Shown: positions 42,517 to 52,184 of the stretch, in pieces
How positions within the stretch are numbered: position 1 is the first letter of the stretch
Layout: each line of letters starts with the position of its first letter
NCBI GenBank assembly: GCA_045592625.1
Contig: JAZNVC010000001.1
Coordinates: 138,491-202,490, forward strand
Direction of reading: 5' to 3'
DNA length: 64,000 bases
Source: SIG607 sp045592625
GTDB lineage: Bacteria > Bacillota > Clostridia > Oscillospirales > Acutalibacteraceae
Translations under genes and position numbers: made by a program
The notes under the pieces: model-generated
Databases searched by the model: none
What the model saw: only the letters and a program-made list of their open reading frames with translations
What the model was told of the DNA's origin: nothing

Positions 42517-44844
42517 TCAGGCAGTTTTTAAAATGGCGGCAATTACGGTTATATCATCCTCTTTTTTGTCTGTGCGTCTGCGTCTTGCACACTTGGAAAT
42601 TCTTTCAGCCAGAGCTTGTGCACTTCCGTCATCCCAGCTCTCTATTTCGGCACTTATCCAATCGGTGCCCTCACTTGCCGCACCGTCGGACATCATAAGA
42701 ACAATATCGCCTTTTTTTATGGTTATTACGGCTTTGTCAAAGGTTACTCCACGCAAAATTCCGGCAGGAAGCGAGGTGCTTTGAGCCTTTCCTGCTCTGC
42801 CCGAACGACGAATTATTGTAGGAGCTGCACCTGCCTTTAAAAGCTTGGTTTTTCCTGTGAAAAGGTCAATTTCTGCTATATCGAGTGTAGCAAGAGATTC
42901 GTCGGTTGATTTAAAGAGCATTGAAGAATTAAGAATTTTAAGGGCTGCATCAAAATCAAATCCTGCCTTTAAAAGTCGGCTCATAAGACCGCTTGCCATA
43001 GCACCGTCAACCGCTGCTCTGCCTCCTGTTCCCATACCGTCAGACAGAATTATAATAAGTTTGCCTTTTCCGTCAAAAAAATATTCATAGGAATCTCCGC
43101 AAAGGACATTGCCACCGCTGCCTATCTGATTTACGCCTATGTCGGCAGTAAGGAAGGCGTGTTCACTTGCAGTAATGTAAGCATTCCCTGCTGAAAATGT
43201 AATAAGAGGCGGGTCAAAATCACGGTCACAGGCTATGCATAATGCCTTCATAATGTCGGCACGGTTAAGCACTATATCCTTCGCATTTTTTATACATATA
43301 TCTACCGTCAGGTGTTCATCCTTGTCAACTCGCACACCGCACTCATCTACTACAATATCTATATTTTTAAGTGTTGATGCTATGCGGGATGCTATTGCAG
43401 TATCATATTTTTGGTCATTATCAAATTCTTTTGAAAGGGAAGAAAGCATTTCGGATATGCCTAAAAACTGGTCGGTAACAACGCTTCTGACCTCTTCAAT
43501 ACGCTTTTCGGCAGAAATAGCAAGAGCATATTCGCTGTAGTGTTTATAAACAGCACTGCCCATTCGGGAACATCTCATACATCTGCCCTTAAATTCTTCG
43601 TCGCAAAATCTTTCAACACCGCTTTCTCCGTTTTTTACCGCCTTGGTCATAGCCATTATGGCGGCAAGAGTCTGGTCATATTTGGTTTCCCAACAAAATA
43701 TCTGCATCGAACAACCCTTACAGGCATCTCCTTCAATTTTTGTCAGCACCTTTTTAAAGTCCGGACAGTTTATTTTTGAAAGCTGACTTGATACGTTTTC
43801 AACCGTTGCAGATACGTCTTTTAGTGCATTCCCTGCAAGATTAAGCCTCATTGTAAGGGCTTTTTTCAGTCCTTCGGGACGTATCACCGTAACCGAGCGG
43901 GCAAAATACTTTGAAAAGCGTCGAAGAACGGTTTTAGGGGTTAGAATATAAATTCCGCAGCCGATAACCGCTTCAATAATCACTGCAAAACTCTCGGCGG
44001 TAAATCCGCCCGTAAGAGCACCTATAACAGAGGCACTGATAAAGGAACAGCAAATTGCAAATTTTCCCATATCGGCAAAAATCCCTGCCATAAGACCGCC
44101 AAAGCTTAGCATTACTGTAACACAGGTGGGTGCCCCTGCCAAAGCAGATGAAAGTGCCGCCGCAACACCGAATATTGCACCGGTTCCTGCTCCTGCCTGA
44201 CGGGATGCAAGCAGTATCAGAAAAATGAAAACAATTCTACCTACAGATAAATCGCCTATAGTAAATCCCGTAAGCCCCGTAAGCACTACCGATATACATA
44301 TTACCGCACTGGCGGACTGCTCGGAGGAAAGTCCGGATTTGCATTTTAAAAGGGCAGAGGTACCGCTGTGTAAAAAGTATGCAACACCACCTGCTAAGAG
44401 GGATTCTATAAGGGCAAAGGGAACACCGCCGCTAAGACCTTTAAGAGTGGAGACTCCTGTAAAAAATGAAGAAAGAAAGGCAATGAAACCGCAAAAAATC
44501 GGTTTTTCTCGTGTAAATTTGATTTTAGAGGTTAAAAGTATTATGGCGGCAACGGTAAGGACAGCGGCAATGTACCTGAAACCGCCCTCCTCGGTGGCGG
44601 GAAATATGTAACCTATTATAGCTCCTAACGCTGCTGACGGCATATAGCTTATGGGACTTGCCGCGGCGGCAGAAACACCAAAGGGTAAATATTTGCCTAA
44701 AATGTCGGCTCGGCTGCACAAAAAGGATGAAACAAAAAATATTAAATGTATTAAAACTTCGTTTAACAGTTCTCTGCCAGTTAGTTTTGTCCGTTCCTTT
44801 ATGGCGGCAATTTTTCTCTTTATTAATGCTGTGTTTTCCTTCAT
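42517..44844 (-). CDS. spoIIE: Stage II sporulation protein E (PP2C phosphatase)
   Basis: This 775-residue protein has about ten N-terminal membrane segments (to about residue 310), a central regulatory region with several cysteines (KGCSMQIFCWETK) and a C-terminal PP2C phosphatase domain with IILSDGMGTGGRAAVDG and VLMMSDGAAS metal-binding motifs. SpoIIE dephosphorylates SpoIIAA to activate sigma-F in the forespore. ATG 44844 follows AAGGAGT. A TATAAT (complement of 44880-44885) lacks a -35 at 17 bp, as expected for a Spo0A-activated promoter with wide spacing. Confidence 0.94.
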   Translation of the reverse strand: MKENTALIKRKIAAIKERTKLTGRELLNEVLIHLIFFVSSFLCSRADILGKYLPFGVSAAAASPISYMPSAALGAIIGYIFPATEEGGFRYIAAVLTVAAIILLTSKIKFTREKPIFCGFIAFLSSFFTGVSTLKGLSGGVPFALIESLLAGGVAYFLHSGTSALLKCKSGLSSEQSASAVICISVVLTGLTGFTIGDLSVGRIVFIFLILLASRQAGAGTGAIFGVAAALSSALAGAPTCVTVMLSFGGLMAGIFADMGKFAICCSFISASVIGALTGGFTAESFAVIIEAVIGCGIYILTPKTVLRRFSKYFARSVTVIRPEGLKKALTMRLNLAGNALKDVSATVENVSSQLSKINCPDFKKVLTKIEGDACKGCSMQIFCWETKYDQTLAAIMAMTKAVKNGESGVERFCDEEFKGRCMRCSRMGSAVYKHYSEYALAISAEKRIEEVRSVVTDQFLGISEMLSSLSKEFDNDQKYDTAIASRIASTLKNIDIVVDECGVRVDKDEHLTVDICIKNAKDIVLNRADIMKALCIACDRDFDPPLITFSAGNAYITASEHAFLTADIGVNQIGSGGNVLCGDSYEYFFDGKGKLIIILSDGMGTGGRAAVDGAMASGLMSRLLKAGFDFDAALKILNSSMLFKSTDESLATLDIAEIDLFTGKTKLLKAGAAPTIIRRSGRAGKAQSTSLPAGILRGVTFDKAVITIKKGDIVLMMSDGAASEGTDWISAEIESWDDGSAQALAERISKCARRRRTDKKEDDITVIAAILKTA

Positions 44845-45023
44845 CTTTAAGACTCCTTGACTATTTTTTTCCACAAGATATTATATCGCAATGTTTTTAA
44901 AAAAATTGTCACAATAGAAAGGGCGGAAATTAACAATTTTTGGGTTTCTTGAAGGAATTAAACGGAAATAAAAGGGAAATGGTAAAAAGAAGTGTTTATT
45001 AAACCGCCCCCCGCATTAAATTG

Positions 45024-45052
45024 TTGCATTTAAAAATATTATATGTTAAAAT
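45024..45052 (+). promoter_or_regulatory. Promoter of mnmE
   Basis: TTGCAT (45024-45029), a 17-bp spacer and TAAAAT (45047-45052) precede the gene by 36 bp. Confidence 0.75.
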
Positions 45053-45087
45053 AAAATGTAATTTTATGTAGCAAAGGGCGTGAAAAG

Positions 45088-46449
45088 TTGGCGGAGAGAA
45101 CCATAGCGGCAATAGCAACCCCTCTGGGTGAGGGCGGAATAGGAATTGTTCGTATTTCGGGCGAAAAATCAAGCGAAATTGCCGATAAAATATTTTTTAG
45201 TGCTTCGGGCAAAAAAATAAGTGAAATAAAAGGCTATACCGCCCTTTTCGGAGAAATAAGAAAAGACGGAGCAAGACTTGACGAGGCGGTTGCTTTGCGT
45301 TTTGTTGCACCTAAAAGCTATACGGGTGAGGATGTTGTTGAACTTTCGGTTCACGGCGGATCCCTTATGGTTAAAGAGGTGCTTCGTGCTGTGCTTGAGG
45401 CAGGTGCCGTTCTTGCGGGTCCGGGTGAATTTACAAAACGTGCCTTTTTAAACGGAAAACTGGACCTTGTAAAAGCGGAAAGCGTTATGAGTCTTATTTC
45501 GGCTCAAAATATGAGTGAATTAAAACTCGCAAGAAGCGTTCACGCAGGTGGGGTGGCAACCAAACTCTCCTTAATAGAAAAAGAACTGGTGAGCAGTGCT
45601 GCAACAATAGCCGCATATTGTGACTATCCCGAAGAGGATATAGGTGAAATAGATACCAATACATTTAAAAAGGAACTTCAAAGGGTTAGGTCGGCTCTTG
45701 AAAAAATGCTCAGCGAATATGACGTGGGCAGAATTTTAAGGGAAGGTATCCAAACGGTAATAGTGGGCAGCCCCAACGTTGGTAAATCAACCCTTATGAA
45801 TCTGCTGACAGGTATTAACCGTTCTATAGTGACTTCGGTTGCAGGAACAACACGAGACGTTATTGAAGATACCGTAATGCTTGGCGAAATTCCTCTAAGA
45901 CTTGCTGATACGGCAGGAATAAGAGAAAGCAGTGACGAGGTTGAAGCTCAGGGCATTGCCCTTGCAAGAGAAAGACTGAGCAGCAGTCAGCTTGTTCTGG
46001 CGGTATTTGACTCTTCTAAGGAAATTACCAAAGAGGATATAAATCTTCTTGATGAGTGTAAAGATAAACCCCTTATAGTAATTCTTAATCAATGTGATAA
46101 AGGCTGTAAATTCAGCCAAGATTTTGCAAAAGGGATTGAAACTGTACGAATGTCGGCAAAAAACGGTGAGGGGTACGAGGATTTGGCTTCTGCTGTTGCA
46201 CGTGTTACAAAAACAGAAAATTTAAGTCCCGACAGTGCGGTACTCATAAGCGAAAGACAGCGTGATTTAGCAAACAGAGCCTATATTTCGGTTAACGAGG
46301 CTTTGTCGGCTATAGAAAACGGTGTCACACCCGATGCAATAGGCGTTTTGGTGGACGATGCTTTAACTGCTCTTTATGAAATGACAGGAAAAAGGGTTAC
46401 AGAATCGGTTACCGAAGAAATATTTAAAAAATTCTGTGTAGGCAAATAG
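45088..46449 (+). CDS. mnmE: tRNA modification GTPase MnmE
   Basis: This 453-residue protein, with MnmG, installs the carboxymethylaminomethyl group at U34 of tRNAs. The N-terminal folate-binding domain begins TIAAIATPLGEGGIGIVRIS; the G domain has GSPNVGKSTLMN (P-loop), TTRDVIED (G2), DTAGI (G3) and NQCDK (G4); the C-terminus ends in FCVGK, the conserved FCIGK tail. The start is TTG 45088. Neighbouring mnmG and rsmG follow in the usual order. Confidence 0.96.
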   Translation: MAERTIAAIATPLGEGGIGIVRISGEKSSEIADKIFFSASGKKISEIKGYTALFGEIRKDGARLDEAVALRFVAPKSYTGEDVVELSVHGGSLMVKEVLRAVLEAGAVLAGPGEFTKRAFLNGKLDLVKAESVMSLISAQNMSELKLARSVHAGGVATKLSLIEKELVSSAATIAAYCDYPEEDIGEIDTNTFKKELQRVRSALEKMLSEYDVGRILREGIQTVIVGSPNVGKSTLMNLLTGINRSIVTSVAGTTRDVIEDTVMLGEIPLRLADTAGIRESSDEVEAQGIALARERLSSSQLVLAVFDSSKEITKEDINLLDECKDKPLIVILNQCDKGCKFSQDFAKGIETVRMSAKNGEGYEDLASAVARVTKTENLSPDSAVLISERQRDLANRAYISVNEALSAIENGVTPDAIGVLVDDALTALYEMTGKRVTESVTEEIFKKFCVGK

Positions 46450-46577
46450 GATTAATAAAAACCCATTTGCACCTACTTTAATCAATAAAGAATATTAACC
46501 CAAAAGGTTAAAAATTCAGACTGCTTTTTTATAAGTATGAGTATAAAACAGAAAAGGATTTTTAAAAGTAAGAAACG

Positions 46578-48464
46578 ATGATAACATATAATGCAGAAAA
46601 TTATGACGTTGCTGTTATAGGCGGAGGTCATGCAGGTGTTGAAGCCGCTCTTAGTAGTGCAAGATTAGGGGTTAAAACGGTTATGTTTTCGGTTACTCTT
46701 GACTGGATAGGCAATTTGCCCTGCAATCCTTCAATCGGCGGAACGGCTAAAGGACATCTTGTCAGAGAGTTAGACGCTTTGGGCGGCGAAATGGGTAAAG
46801 CGGCAGATAAAAACACCATTCAAAGCCGTATGCTTAACAGGGGAAAGGGCCCCGCTGTCCACTCACTGAGGGTGCAAATAGACAGAAGAAATTATTCTGC
46901 CTATATGAAACACGCTATCGAAAAACAGGAAAATCTTGACGTAAAACAGGCTGAGATTATTGACCTTTGCCGAAATGGTGAAAACTGGGAAGTTACCACA
47001 AAACTTGGTGCAAAATATACCGTAAAGGCGGTTATTCTTGCAACGGGAACCTTTCTGGGCGGTAAAATATATGTAGGCGAAGTAAATTACAGCAGCGGTC
47101 CCGACGGACTTGCCCCCTCTCTGCCCTTAGCAGAGTCGCTTAAAAGGTTAGGACTTCCTCTGCGACGCTTTAAAACGGGTACTCCTGCAAGGGTTGACAG
47201 AGCAAGTATTGACTTCAGTCAGCTTGAAATACAGTACGGTGACAGCGAAATTACCCCCTTTAGTTTTTCTACCGACCCAAAGACAATAAATAATACGGCT
47301 GTTTGCCATATTGCTTATACAAACAGCGAAACCGAGCGTGTAATACGGGAAAATCTTGACCGTTCGCCTCTTTATGCGGGGAAAATCGAGGGTGTAGGCC
47401 CCCGTTATTGCCCAAGTATCGAGGATAAGATAGTGCGTTTTGCCGATAAAAAGCGTCATCTGTTGTTTATTGAGCCTTGCGGGCAAGAAACCGAAGAACT
47501 TTATCTTCAGGGAATGTCCTCCTCTCTTCCCGAAGAGGTGCAAATTAAGTTTTATAAGACCATAAAGGGCTTTGAAAACATTAAAATAATGAGAAACGCT
47601 TATGCTATAGAATATGACTGTATCGACCCCTTGTGCCTTTCCTATACCCTTGAAATTAAAGGGCTTGAGGGACTTTACGGAGCAGGTCAGTTCAACGGTT
47701 CTTCTGGCTACGAGGAAGCGGCTGTGCAGGGCTTTGTTGCAGGGGTTAATGCGGCACTTAAAATAAAGGGAGAAGAGCCTGTTACCTTTTCCCGTACCGA
47801 AAGCTATATAGGAACGTTGATTGACGACCTTGTTACAAAGGGCTGTTCAGACCCTTATCGAATGATGACAAGCCGCAGCGAATATAGACTGCTTCTTCGT
47901 CAGGATAATGCCGACGAAAGACTAATGCCAATAGGCAGAAAATTAGGTCTTATAAACGATACCGAATGGGAAAACTTTTTAACAAGAAAAGAGCAGAAGG
48001 AAAAGGAAATAGAGCGTCTTAAAAGCACTACTATTGCCCCCAATGCCGCCCTTAATGAATATTTAGAGAGTGTGGGCACCGCACCTATGACAACGGGGCT
48101 TAAACTCAGTGAACTTATTAAAAGACCGCAGGTTACTTATGACGCTCTTGCACCTTTTGACAGTGAAAGACCAAGTCTTGCCATTGCGGTTAGAGAAAAA
48201 ATTGAAACCGAAATAAAGTATGAAGGCTATATTGCCCGTCAGAAATCTGCCGTAGATGAAATGTTAAGGCTGGAAAAAAAGAAAATTCCCCAGAATATTG
48301 ATTACTCTCTTGTGGGCTCTCTCCGTCTTGAAGCGGTGGAAAAGCTTAATAAGGTGCGTCCCAAAAGCATTGGACAGGCATCCCGTATTTCAGGGGTAAG
48401 TCCTGCCGATTTATCGGTGCTTATAGTATATCTTGAAAAAAATAAAAGCGGAGAAAATTTATGA
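46578..48464 (+). CDS. mnmG: tRNA uridine modification enzyme MnmG
   Basis: This 628-residue FAD/NADH-dependent partner of MnmE has the dinucleotide-binding motif DVAVIGGGHAGVEAA, the conserved NPSIGGTAKGHLVRE block and RLGLPLRRFKTGTPARV. Its C-terminal helical domain (RPQVTYDAL... to the end) binds MnmE. Its stop overlaps rsmG by 4 bp. The 128-bp gap after mnmE shows no clear terminator, so the three genes are probably cotranscribed. Confidence 0.96.
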   Translation: MITYNAENYDVAVIGGGHAGVEAALSSARLGVKTVMFSVTLDWIGNLPCNPSIGGTAKGHLVRELDALGGEMGKAADKNTIQSRMLNRGKGPAVHSLRVQIDRRNYSAYMKHAIEKQENLDVKQAEIIDLCRNGENWEVTTKLGAKYTVKAVILATGTFLGGKIYVGEVNYSSGPDGLAPSLPLAESLKRLGLPLRRFKTGTPARVDRASIDFSQLEIQYGDSEITPFSFSTDPKTINNTAVCHIAYTNSETERVIRENLDRSPLYAGKIEGVGPRYCPSIEDKIVRFADKKRHLLFIEPCGQETEELYLQGMSSSLPEEVQIKFYKTIKGFENIKIMRNAYAIEYDCIDPLCLSYTLEIKGLEGLYGAGQFNGSSGYEEAAVQGFVAGVNAALKIKGEEPVTFSRTESYIGTLIDDLVTKGCSDPYRMMTSRSEYRLLLRQDNADERLMPIGRKLGLINDTEWENFLTRKEQKEKEIERLKSTTIAPNAALNEYLESVGTAPMTTGLKLSELIKRPQVTYDALAPFDSERPSLAIAVREKIETEIKYEGYIARQKSAVDEMLRLEKKKIPQNIDYSLVGSLRLEAVEKLNKVRPKSIGQASRISGVSPADLSVLIVYLEKNKSGENL

Positions 48465-49177
48465 TAGATTTTCCTATTGAAACGATTTTGCCCGAAGCTG
48501 AAAAATTCGGCATAAATCTTACCGAAAAACAGATAACAAATCTTAATACCTACGCAAATCTGCTGGTTAACTGGAATGAAAAGATGAACCTTACTGCCAT
48601 AACAGAGCCTGAAGAGGTGGTGTGGAAACATTTTTACGACTGTATGCTGTTTTTTAAATACGTTAATCTTCCCCGTAATGCAAAAATAATCGACGTGGGA
48701 ACAGGTGCGGGTTTTCCGGGTATGGTACTGAAAATAGTTCGCGAGGATATTGATTTAACCCTGCTTGACGGACTTAATAAACGCCTTGTATTTTTAAAGG
48801 AAGTGCTTGACAGTTTAGGACTTAGTGCAAATATAGTCCATTTAAGAGCAGAAGAAGGCGGAAAAAAAGAGGAACTCAGAGAGCAGTATGACTTTGCGGT
48901 AGCAAGGGCTGTTGCAAATATGAATTTGCTTAGTGAATATTGTCTGCCTTATGTAAAAAAAGGCGGCAGCTTTGTGGCACTTAAGGGTCCCACAGGGAAG
49001 GAAGAAGCAAAGAAAGCCCAAAAAGCAATAGGCATTTTAGGCGGCGGAGCAGCTCAGGTTATAGATTTCTCCCACGAAAAACTTGGCGGAAGAAGTATTG
49101 TAAAGGTTGAAAAAAAGACGGATACTCCGCCAAAATACCCACGCCCCAGTGCAAAAATTTCAAAACAACCATTATAA
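48461..49177 (+). CDS. rsmG: 16S rRNA m7G527 methyltransferase RsmG
   Basis: This 238-residue AdoMet-dependent methyltransferase modifies G527 of 16S rRNA. It shows NLLVNWNEKMNLTAI-like (NLLVNWNEKMNLTAITE), the AdoMet motif IIDVGTGAGFPGMVLKI, FLKEVLDSLGL and AVARAVANMNLLSEYCLP. Translation is coupled to mnmG (ATGA). A terminator follows immediately. Confidence 0.95.
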   Translation: MIDFPIETILPEAEKFGINLTEKQITNLNTYANLLVNWNEKMNLTAITEPEEVVWKHFYDCMLFFKYVNLPRNAKIIDVGTGAGFPGMVLKIVREDIDLTLLDGLNKRLVFLKEVLDSLGLSANIVHLRAEEGGKKEELREQYDFAVARAVANMNLLSEYCLPYVKKGGSFVALKGPTGKEEAKKAQKAIGILGGGAAQVIDFSHEKLGGRSIVKVEKKTDTPPKYPRPSAKISKQPL

Positions 49178-49203
49178 AAGATGCCTCGACGGCATCTTTT
49201 TTT
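49176..49203 (+). terminator. Terminator after rsmG
   Basis: AAAAGATGCC pairs with GGCATCTTTT around a 5-base loop, followed by TTT. Confidence 0.9.
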
Positions 49204-49386
49204 ATGAAAAATATCGCAAAGTTTTTCAGGGTTTTGCTTATTGTGACAAATGTTACGTCGGCTTATAAAAAAAGGACTAAAAAGGGGAGAAAACAGGGCT
49301 TTTTTTGTCGATGTGTTTTTCTTGAAAAGATAAAAAATATATGGTACTATCTTTTTGCCGAAGGGGTTTCGGCAGGAGGTATAAAA

Positions 49387-50094
49387 GTGAGTAAGGCTTC
49401 GTTTAAACGGCTAATTTTTTTAAATCCGTCTGAAATAATACCCCCAAGAGAAGCAAGAAAAGATTATGACCGTTATAAACTCTTTCTTTTATCGGAAAGT
49501 ATAAGAGAAAACGGATTGCTGATACCTGTGGCGGTACGGGAAACCTATGACGGATATGAGGTAATAAGCGGTGAAAAGCGAATAAAAGCCTGCATTATTG
49601 CGGGAATTCCCAAAATTCCTTGTATCGTGACCGATTTTTTCGATGCTCAGCTTTACAGAGCGACCGAAGAAAATTTAGGACAGGAAATTTCTTTAACAGA
49701 AGAAGCAGACAGGCTTAATGAACTGTGTAAAAAACATTCCATTTCCACAGTAGCACGTACCCTATCCTTTACTACGGGAGAACTGGAGAAAATCGTAAAG
49801 TCTGCTGCAAAACTTAATGAGGCAAAACCCGAAAGGGAAGAAAACACCGATTTAAGTGAAAAGGTGGAAATGGCGGACAGGCTGCCTATAAAACCATCTG
49901 TTAAAGAGAGCGAAAAACGGCTTCCGCCCATAAAGGATACCCGATTTTTTCTCAACAGCGTAAAGCAGCTTACCGAAAGTGTAAGAGATGCAGGAATCCG
50001 CATTAATTACCGCCAAAAAGATACCGAAAACAGCCTTGAAATCCGCATAAAAATAGATAAGGATTCGGTTTTTAGCCAAATGTCGCTTTTATAA
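49387..50094 (+). CDS. ParB/Spo0J/Noc-like nuclease-domain protein
   Basis: This 235-residue protein has an N-terminal ParB/sulfiredoxin-like domain: FLNPSEIIPPREARKDYD, LSESIRENGLLIPVAVRE, YEVISGEKRIKACIIAG and ATEENLGQEISLTEEADRL, matching ParB boxes I and II. The middle region that should be a strong KorB/Noc-type helix-turn-helix (HSISTVARTLSFTTGELEKIV) looks diverged. GTG 49387 follows a perfect AGGAGGT by 6 bp; the frame back to 49204 is noncoding leader. Its place after rsmG is where noc usually sits near the origin. DNA target and CTPase activity cannot be judged. Confidence 0.8.
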   Translation: MSKASFKRLIFLNPSEIIPPREARKDYDRYKLFLLSESIRENGLLIPVAVRETYDGYEVISGEKRIKACIIAGIPKIPCIVTDFFDAQLYRATEENLGQEISLTEEADRLNELCKKHSISTVARTLSFTTGELEKIVKSAAKLNEAKPEREENTDLSEKVEMADRLPIKPSVKESEKRLPPIKDTRFFLNSVKQLTESVRDAGIRINYRQKDTENSLEIRIKIDKDSVFSQMSLL

Positions 50095-50137
50095 ACTCTA
50101 CATTTATTTTGCCCCTATTCATCCCTATCCCCTTTTT

Positions 50138-50175
50138 AAACAGACAACGCCGCAGAAATGCGGCGTTGTCTGTTT
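50138..50175. terminator. Bidirectional terminator between the ParB-like gene and hpt
   Basis: A 16-bp perfect stem (50138-50153 with 50160-50175) and a 6-base loop separate the converging genes. Confidence 0.85.
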
Positions 50176-50198
50176 ATATAACTTTTATGTTTTTTGTA

Positions 50199-50753
50199 CT
50201 ATTCTTGGCTATACTCTGCTATGTAGGGGAGGTTTCTGTAATACTCACCGCAGTCAAGACCATAACCAATAACGAAGCGGTCTTCTATAGTGAAAAGAGA
50301 AAGGTCGGCAGTAAAATCCACCACACGTCTGCTGGGCTTATCCAGCAATGTCACAACCCTTAGAGAAATGGGATTTCTCGCCTTTAAGAGCTTGTAAATA
50401 TCCTTAAGGGTTCTTCCGGTATCAATAATATCTTCAACAATAATAACATTATAGTTGCTAACATCTTGCTCAAGGTCCATTGTTATTTGAACAACACCGG
50501 AGGAGGAGATACCTGCATAATAACTTTTAGCACACATAAATCCTATCTCACAGGGTACGCTTACAGCACGGCAAAGGTCTGCCATAAATACAAATGCGCC
50601 CTTGAGTACGCTGACTAGAAGAATAGGTCTGCCGTCATAGAAAGAATCAATAACCTTTCCCGCTTTTTTGATAGCCTCTTTTATTTGGTTTTCGGTTATA
50701 AGTATGCCTTTAATTCTGCTTTCATAATCCTTGATATCATTTAATTCTTTCAT
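50199..50753 (-). CDS. hpt: Hypoxanthine phosphoribosyltransferase
   Basis: This 184-residue purine salvage enzyme converts hypoxanthine/guanine and PRPP to IMP/GMP. The PRPP-binding motif VIIVEDIIDTGRTL and the N-terminal VLKGAFVFMADL loop are typical, as is FVIGYGLD near the C-terminus. GGAGAAAAACT precedes ATG 50753. It lies 12 bp after asnA in the same direction. Confidence 0.95.
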   Translation of the reverse strand: MKELNDIKDYESRIKGILITENQIKEAIKKAGKVIDSFYDGRPILLVSVLKGAFVFMADLCRAVSVPCEIGFMCAKSYYAGISSSGVVQITMDLEQDVSNYNVIIVEDIIDTGRTLKDIYKLLKARNPISLRVVTLLDKPSRRVVDFTADLSLFTIEDRFVIGYGLDCGEYYRNLPYIAEYSQE

Positions 50754-50765
50754 AGTTTTTCTCCT

Positions 50766-51773
50766 CTATAAAAGTTCTATGCCGTGGCTAAGACACTCTT
50801 TAATCATATCTTCACTCCAGAAGGAAGATTGCACCTCTCCGATGTGTGCTTTTTTAAGGAAGAACATACACATTCTTGACTGACCGATACCTCCGCCGAT
50901 TGTGTAGGGGAGTTTGCCCTCCAAAAGTGCTTTATGGAAGGGAAGTTCTTTTCTTTCAAGCACTCCTCTTATCTGAAGCTGTCTTAAAAGGGCTTCTTCG
51001 TCAACCCGTATGCCCATAGAGGAAAGCTCAAGAGCTATATCCAAAACAGGATAATAAACGATAATGTCGCCGTTTAAGTTCCAGTCGTCATAGTCGGGGG
51101 CTCTGCCGTCGTGCTTTTCACCGTTTTTAAGTGCACCGCCTATTTGCATAATAAATACTGCACCGTACTCCTTTGCAATAGCCTTTTCACGCTCTTTTGC
51201 AGTAAGGGTGGGGTATTTATCATAAAGCTCCTGTGTGGTTATAAAGAAAATTTCGTCGGGTAAAAAGCGGTTTATAAAATCATATTCCTCTGCAATATAG
51301 GTTTCGGTATGCTTAAGTGCCGCATATACCGCACGAACGTTTTCCTTTAGTACCTCAATGTTTCGGTCGCTTTTATCAATAACCTTTTCCCAGTCCCATT
51401 GGTCAACAAAAACCGAGTGAATATTGTCAAGGTCCTCGTCACGACGTATAGCATTCATATCGGTGTAAAGACCTTCACCCCGTTCAAAACCGTAACGGGA
51501 AAGAGCGTCACGCTTCCACTTTGCAAGGGAGTGGACAATTTCCATTGTGTGTCCGGTATCCTTTATGTCAAAGGATACAGCCCTTTCGGTGCCGTTAAGG
51601 GTATCGTTCATACCGCTGTCCTTATCAACAAAAAGGGGGGCGGAAACGCGAATAAGACCAAGCTCAATAGCAAGGTCGCGTTCAAAAAAATCTTTAACCT
51701 TTTTAATTGCCACTTCTGTTTGTCGAAGGGTAAGCAGTGATTTATAATCTTTAGGAATAATCAAATTGTGCAC
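50766..51773 (-). CDS. asnA: Aspartate-ammonia ligase (asparagine synthetase A)
   Basis: This 335-residue enzyme makes asparagine from aspartate and ammonia with ATP; it shares the class II aminoacyl-tRNA synthetase fold. NLIIPKDYKSLLTLRQTEVAI at the start, RVSAPLFVDKDSGMNDTLNG, VDQWDWEKV and the C-terminal TIGGGIGQSRMCMF are family signatures. GTG 51773 is chosen because AsnA proteins begin at this point and GAGGT lies 7 bp upstream; the longer frame adds an unrelated 20 residues. Confidence 0.94.
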   Translation of the reverse strand: MHNLIIPKDYKSLLTLRQTEVAIKKVKDFFERDLAIELGLIRVSAPLFVDKDSGMNDTLNGTERAVSFDIKDTGHTMEIVHSLAKWKRDALSRYGFERGEGLYTDMNAIRRDEDLDNIHSVFVDQWDWEKVIDKSDRNIEVLKENVRAVYAALKHTETYIAEEYDFINRFLPDEIFFITTQELYDKYPTLTAKEREKAIAKEYGAVFIMQIGGALKNGEKHDGRAPDYDDWNLNGDIIVYYPVLDIALELSSMGIRVDEEALLRQLQIRGVLERKELPFHKALLEGKLPYTIGGGIGQSRMCMFFLKKAHIGEVQSSFWSEDMIKECLSHGIELL

Positions 51774-51883
51774 AAAGATTACCTCATTCTTTAAAATATG
51801 TATTATTATCCCACAAAACAATGGGTTTTTCAACTGTTTTTTCCATTAAATTGAACAAATATTAATTTTTTGTAAATTTATAG

Positions 51884-51912
51884 TTGCAAATTGCCGCTTC
51901 CTGTAATATAAT
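51884..51912 (+). promoter_or_regulatory. Promoter of the glycine riboswitch transcript
   Basis: TTGCAA (51884-51889), a 17-bp spacer and TATAAT (51907-51912) start the riboswitch leader. Confidence 0.85.
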
Positions 51913-51934
51913 GTGTAGGTAAAATTTAATGTCA

Positions 51935-52168
51935 GTAGAAACTTGCAGGAAAAGCTCTGCTGCCGAAGGAGTAACACTCTCAGGCTCGGGAAACCGAAAA
52001 GACTGTAAGCGGATGACACTCTGGAGAAGTCCATTAAATTGGATGCCGAAGGTGAAAGTGCGAAAGTGCAAATCTCTCAGGCAAAAGGACAGAGCAACTT
52101 AAAATCTTTCCTAAGGGATAGATTTTGCTCCGGAGACTGTCTTTATTAAATAAAGGCGGTTTTAATTT
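51935..52168 (+). ncRNA. Tandem glycine riboswitch with terminator-type platform
   Basis: Two glycine aptamers are visible. The first has GCCGAAGGAGTAA and CTCTCAGGCTC (about 51960-52020); the second has GCCGAAGGTGAAA, CTCTCAGGCAAAAGGACAGAG (about 52040-52098). A hairpin (52100-52126) and a CTTTATT/AATAAAG stem followed by a T-rich tract (52141-52171) form the likely expression platform. It precedes an amino-acid symporter, matching known glycine riboswitch targets. Confidence 0.92.
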
Positions 52169-52184
52169 TTTAGGAGGAAATTTT

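Noticed and set aside
42498..44900. Several plus-strand open frames opposite spoIIE
   Set aside because: They are shadows of the well-conserved SpoIIE coding sequence and lack ribosome sites and recognisable motifs.
49204..49386. Extended N-terminus of the ParB-like protein
   Set aside because: The region lies directly behind a terminator and is basic and low-complexity; GTG 49387 has a perfect Shine-Dalgarno at 6 bp.
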